This document shows positions 63,981-64,000 of a stretch of 64,000 nt of DNA, piece by piece. The stretch's first letter is position 1. Every line of letters begins with the position of its first letter. This DNA comes from Candidatus Soleaferrea massiliensis AP7 (GTDB lineage Bacteria > Bacillota > Clostridia > Oscillospirales > Ruminococcaceae). Both the position numbers and the translations under genes were made by a program. The stretch lies in assembly GCF_000820765.1 (NCBI RefSeq), contig NZ_CCYH01000021.1, positions 62,001 to 126,000 of the forward strand, written 5' to 3'. The notes under the pieces were generated by a model. The model searched no databases, was not told the DNA's origin, and saw nothing but the letters and a program-made list of their open reading frames with translations.

Positions 63981-64000
63981 TTGGCCGCACTGAAAGAACT
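63981..64000 (+). CDS. Start of a following gene, possibly polC (cut by window end)
   Basis: A TTG at 63981 is preceded by AGGGAAGAG and opens a frame (LAALKE) to the end of the window. In related Clostridia polC follows ispG, but six codons do not allow identification. Confidence 0.3.

Overview
The window looks like chromosomal DNA from a spore-forming, strictly Gram-positive-type Clostridia member, most likely in the Oscillospirales/Ruminococcaceae range (inference). The base composition is moderately GC-rich. Genes use strong AGGAGG-type ribosome sites and several TTG/GTG starts. Spore genes are present: a cwlJ-gerQ pair, a PASTA penicillin-binding protein of SpoVD type, and tepA-ylzJ-ftsK/spoIIIE. 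A MurE with the DNPR motif points to meso-diaminopimelate peptidoglycan. Isoprenoids come from the MEP pathway (dxr, ispG).

Layout. 1-25 kb is a mixed housekeeping/accessory stretch. It holds a 5'-truncated YyaL-type protein, a TetR regulator divergent from an SDR epimerase, a DUF4261 protein, a PEBP-like protein and a TIGR04076 protein. Then come an IS30 remnant, cwlJ-gerQ, and ackA divergent from tmcAL. Next are a two-TM beta-rich protein, a DUF4380 protein, a flavin oxidoreductase, a DUF5131 protein, an AraC-VOC pair, a Na/Pi symporter and yebC. This part ends with a tandemly duplicated 91-residue protein gene and the ytqA-ytqB tRNA-modification pair. 25-40 kb is the division/cell-wall (dcw) cluster: mraZ-rsmH-ftsL-PBP-(gap)-murE-murF-mraY-ftsW-murG-murA-ftsQ-ftsZ, with no murD, murC or murB. 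40-50 kb carries an unknown membrane protein and then a leftward block: DUF3006, MBL hydrolase, YgiQ, FtsK, YlzJ and TepA. 50-54 kb is acn-icd-rex, linking the oxidative branch toward 2-oxoglutarate with the NADH sensor Rex. 54-64 kb is a PAP2 phosphatase and then pyrH-frr-uppS-cdsA-dxr-rseP, an RHH gene, ispG and the possible start of polC.

How it works together. The right half builds the cell envelope. UppS makes the undecaprenyl carrier, Dxr and IspG feed it precursors, CdsA makes CDP-diacylglycerol, MurA/E/F/MraY/MurG build lipid II, the FtsW-type protein and PBP polymerise and cross-link it, and FtsZ/FtsL/FtsQ organise septation. MraZ sits behind a promoter followed by three GTGG repeats at exact 10-bp spacing, its expected operator.

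The most unusual signals are non-coding or small. (1) A modular structured repeat occurs on both sides of the pyrH-rseP operon, and two of its hairpins differ between copies by paired, compensatory changes. (2) A 91-aa protein of unknown family is duplicated together with its promoter, an upstream inverted repeat and a terminator. (3) A Rex-operator-like 18-mer overlaps the -35 box of acn. (4) TepA carries an acidic, low-complexity C-terminal tail longer than its protease domain. (5) An orphan two-TM beta-rich protein resembles Cap15-type effectors. No CRISPR array, tRNA or rRNA gene was recognised.
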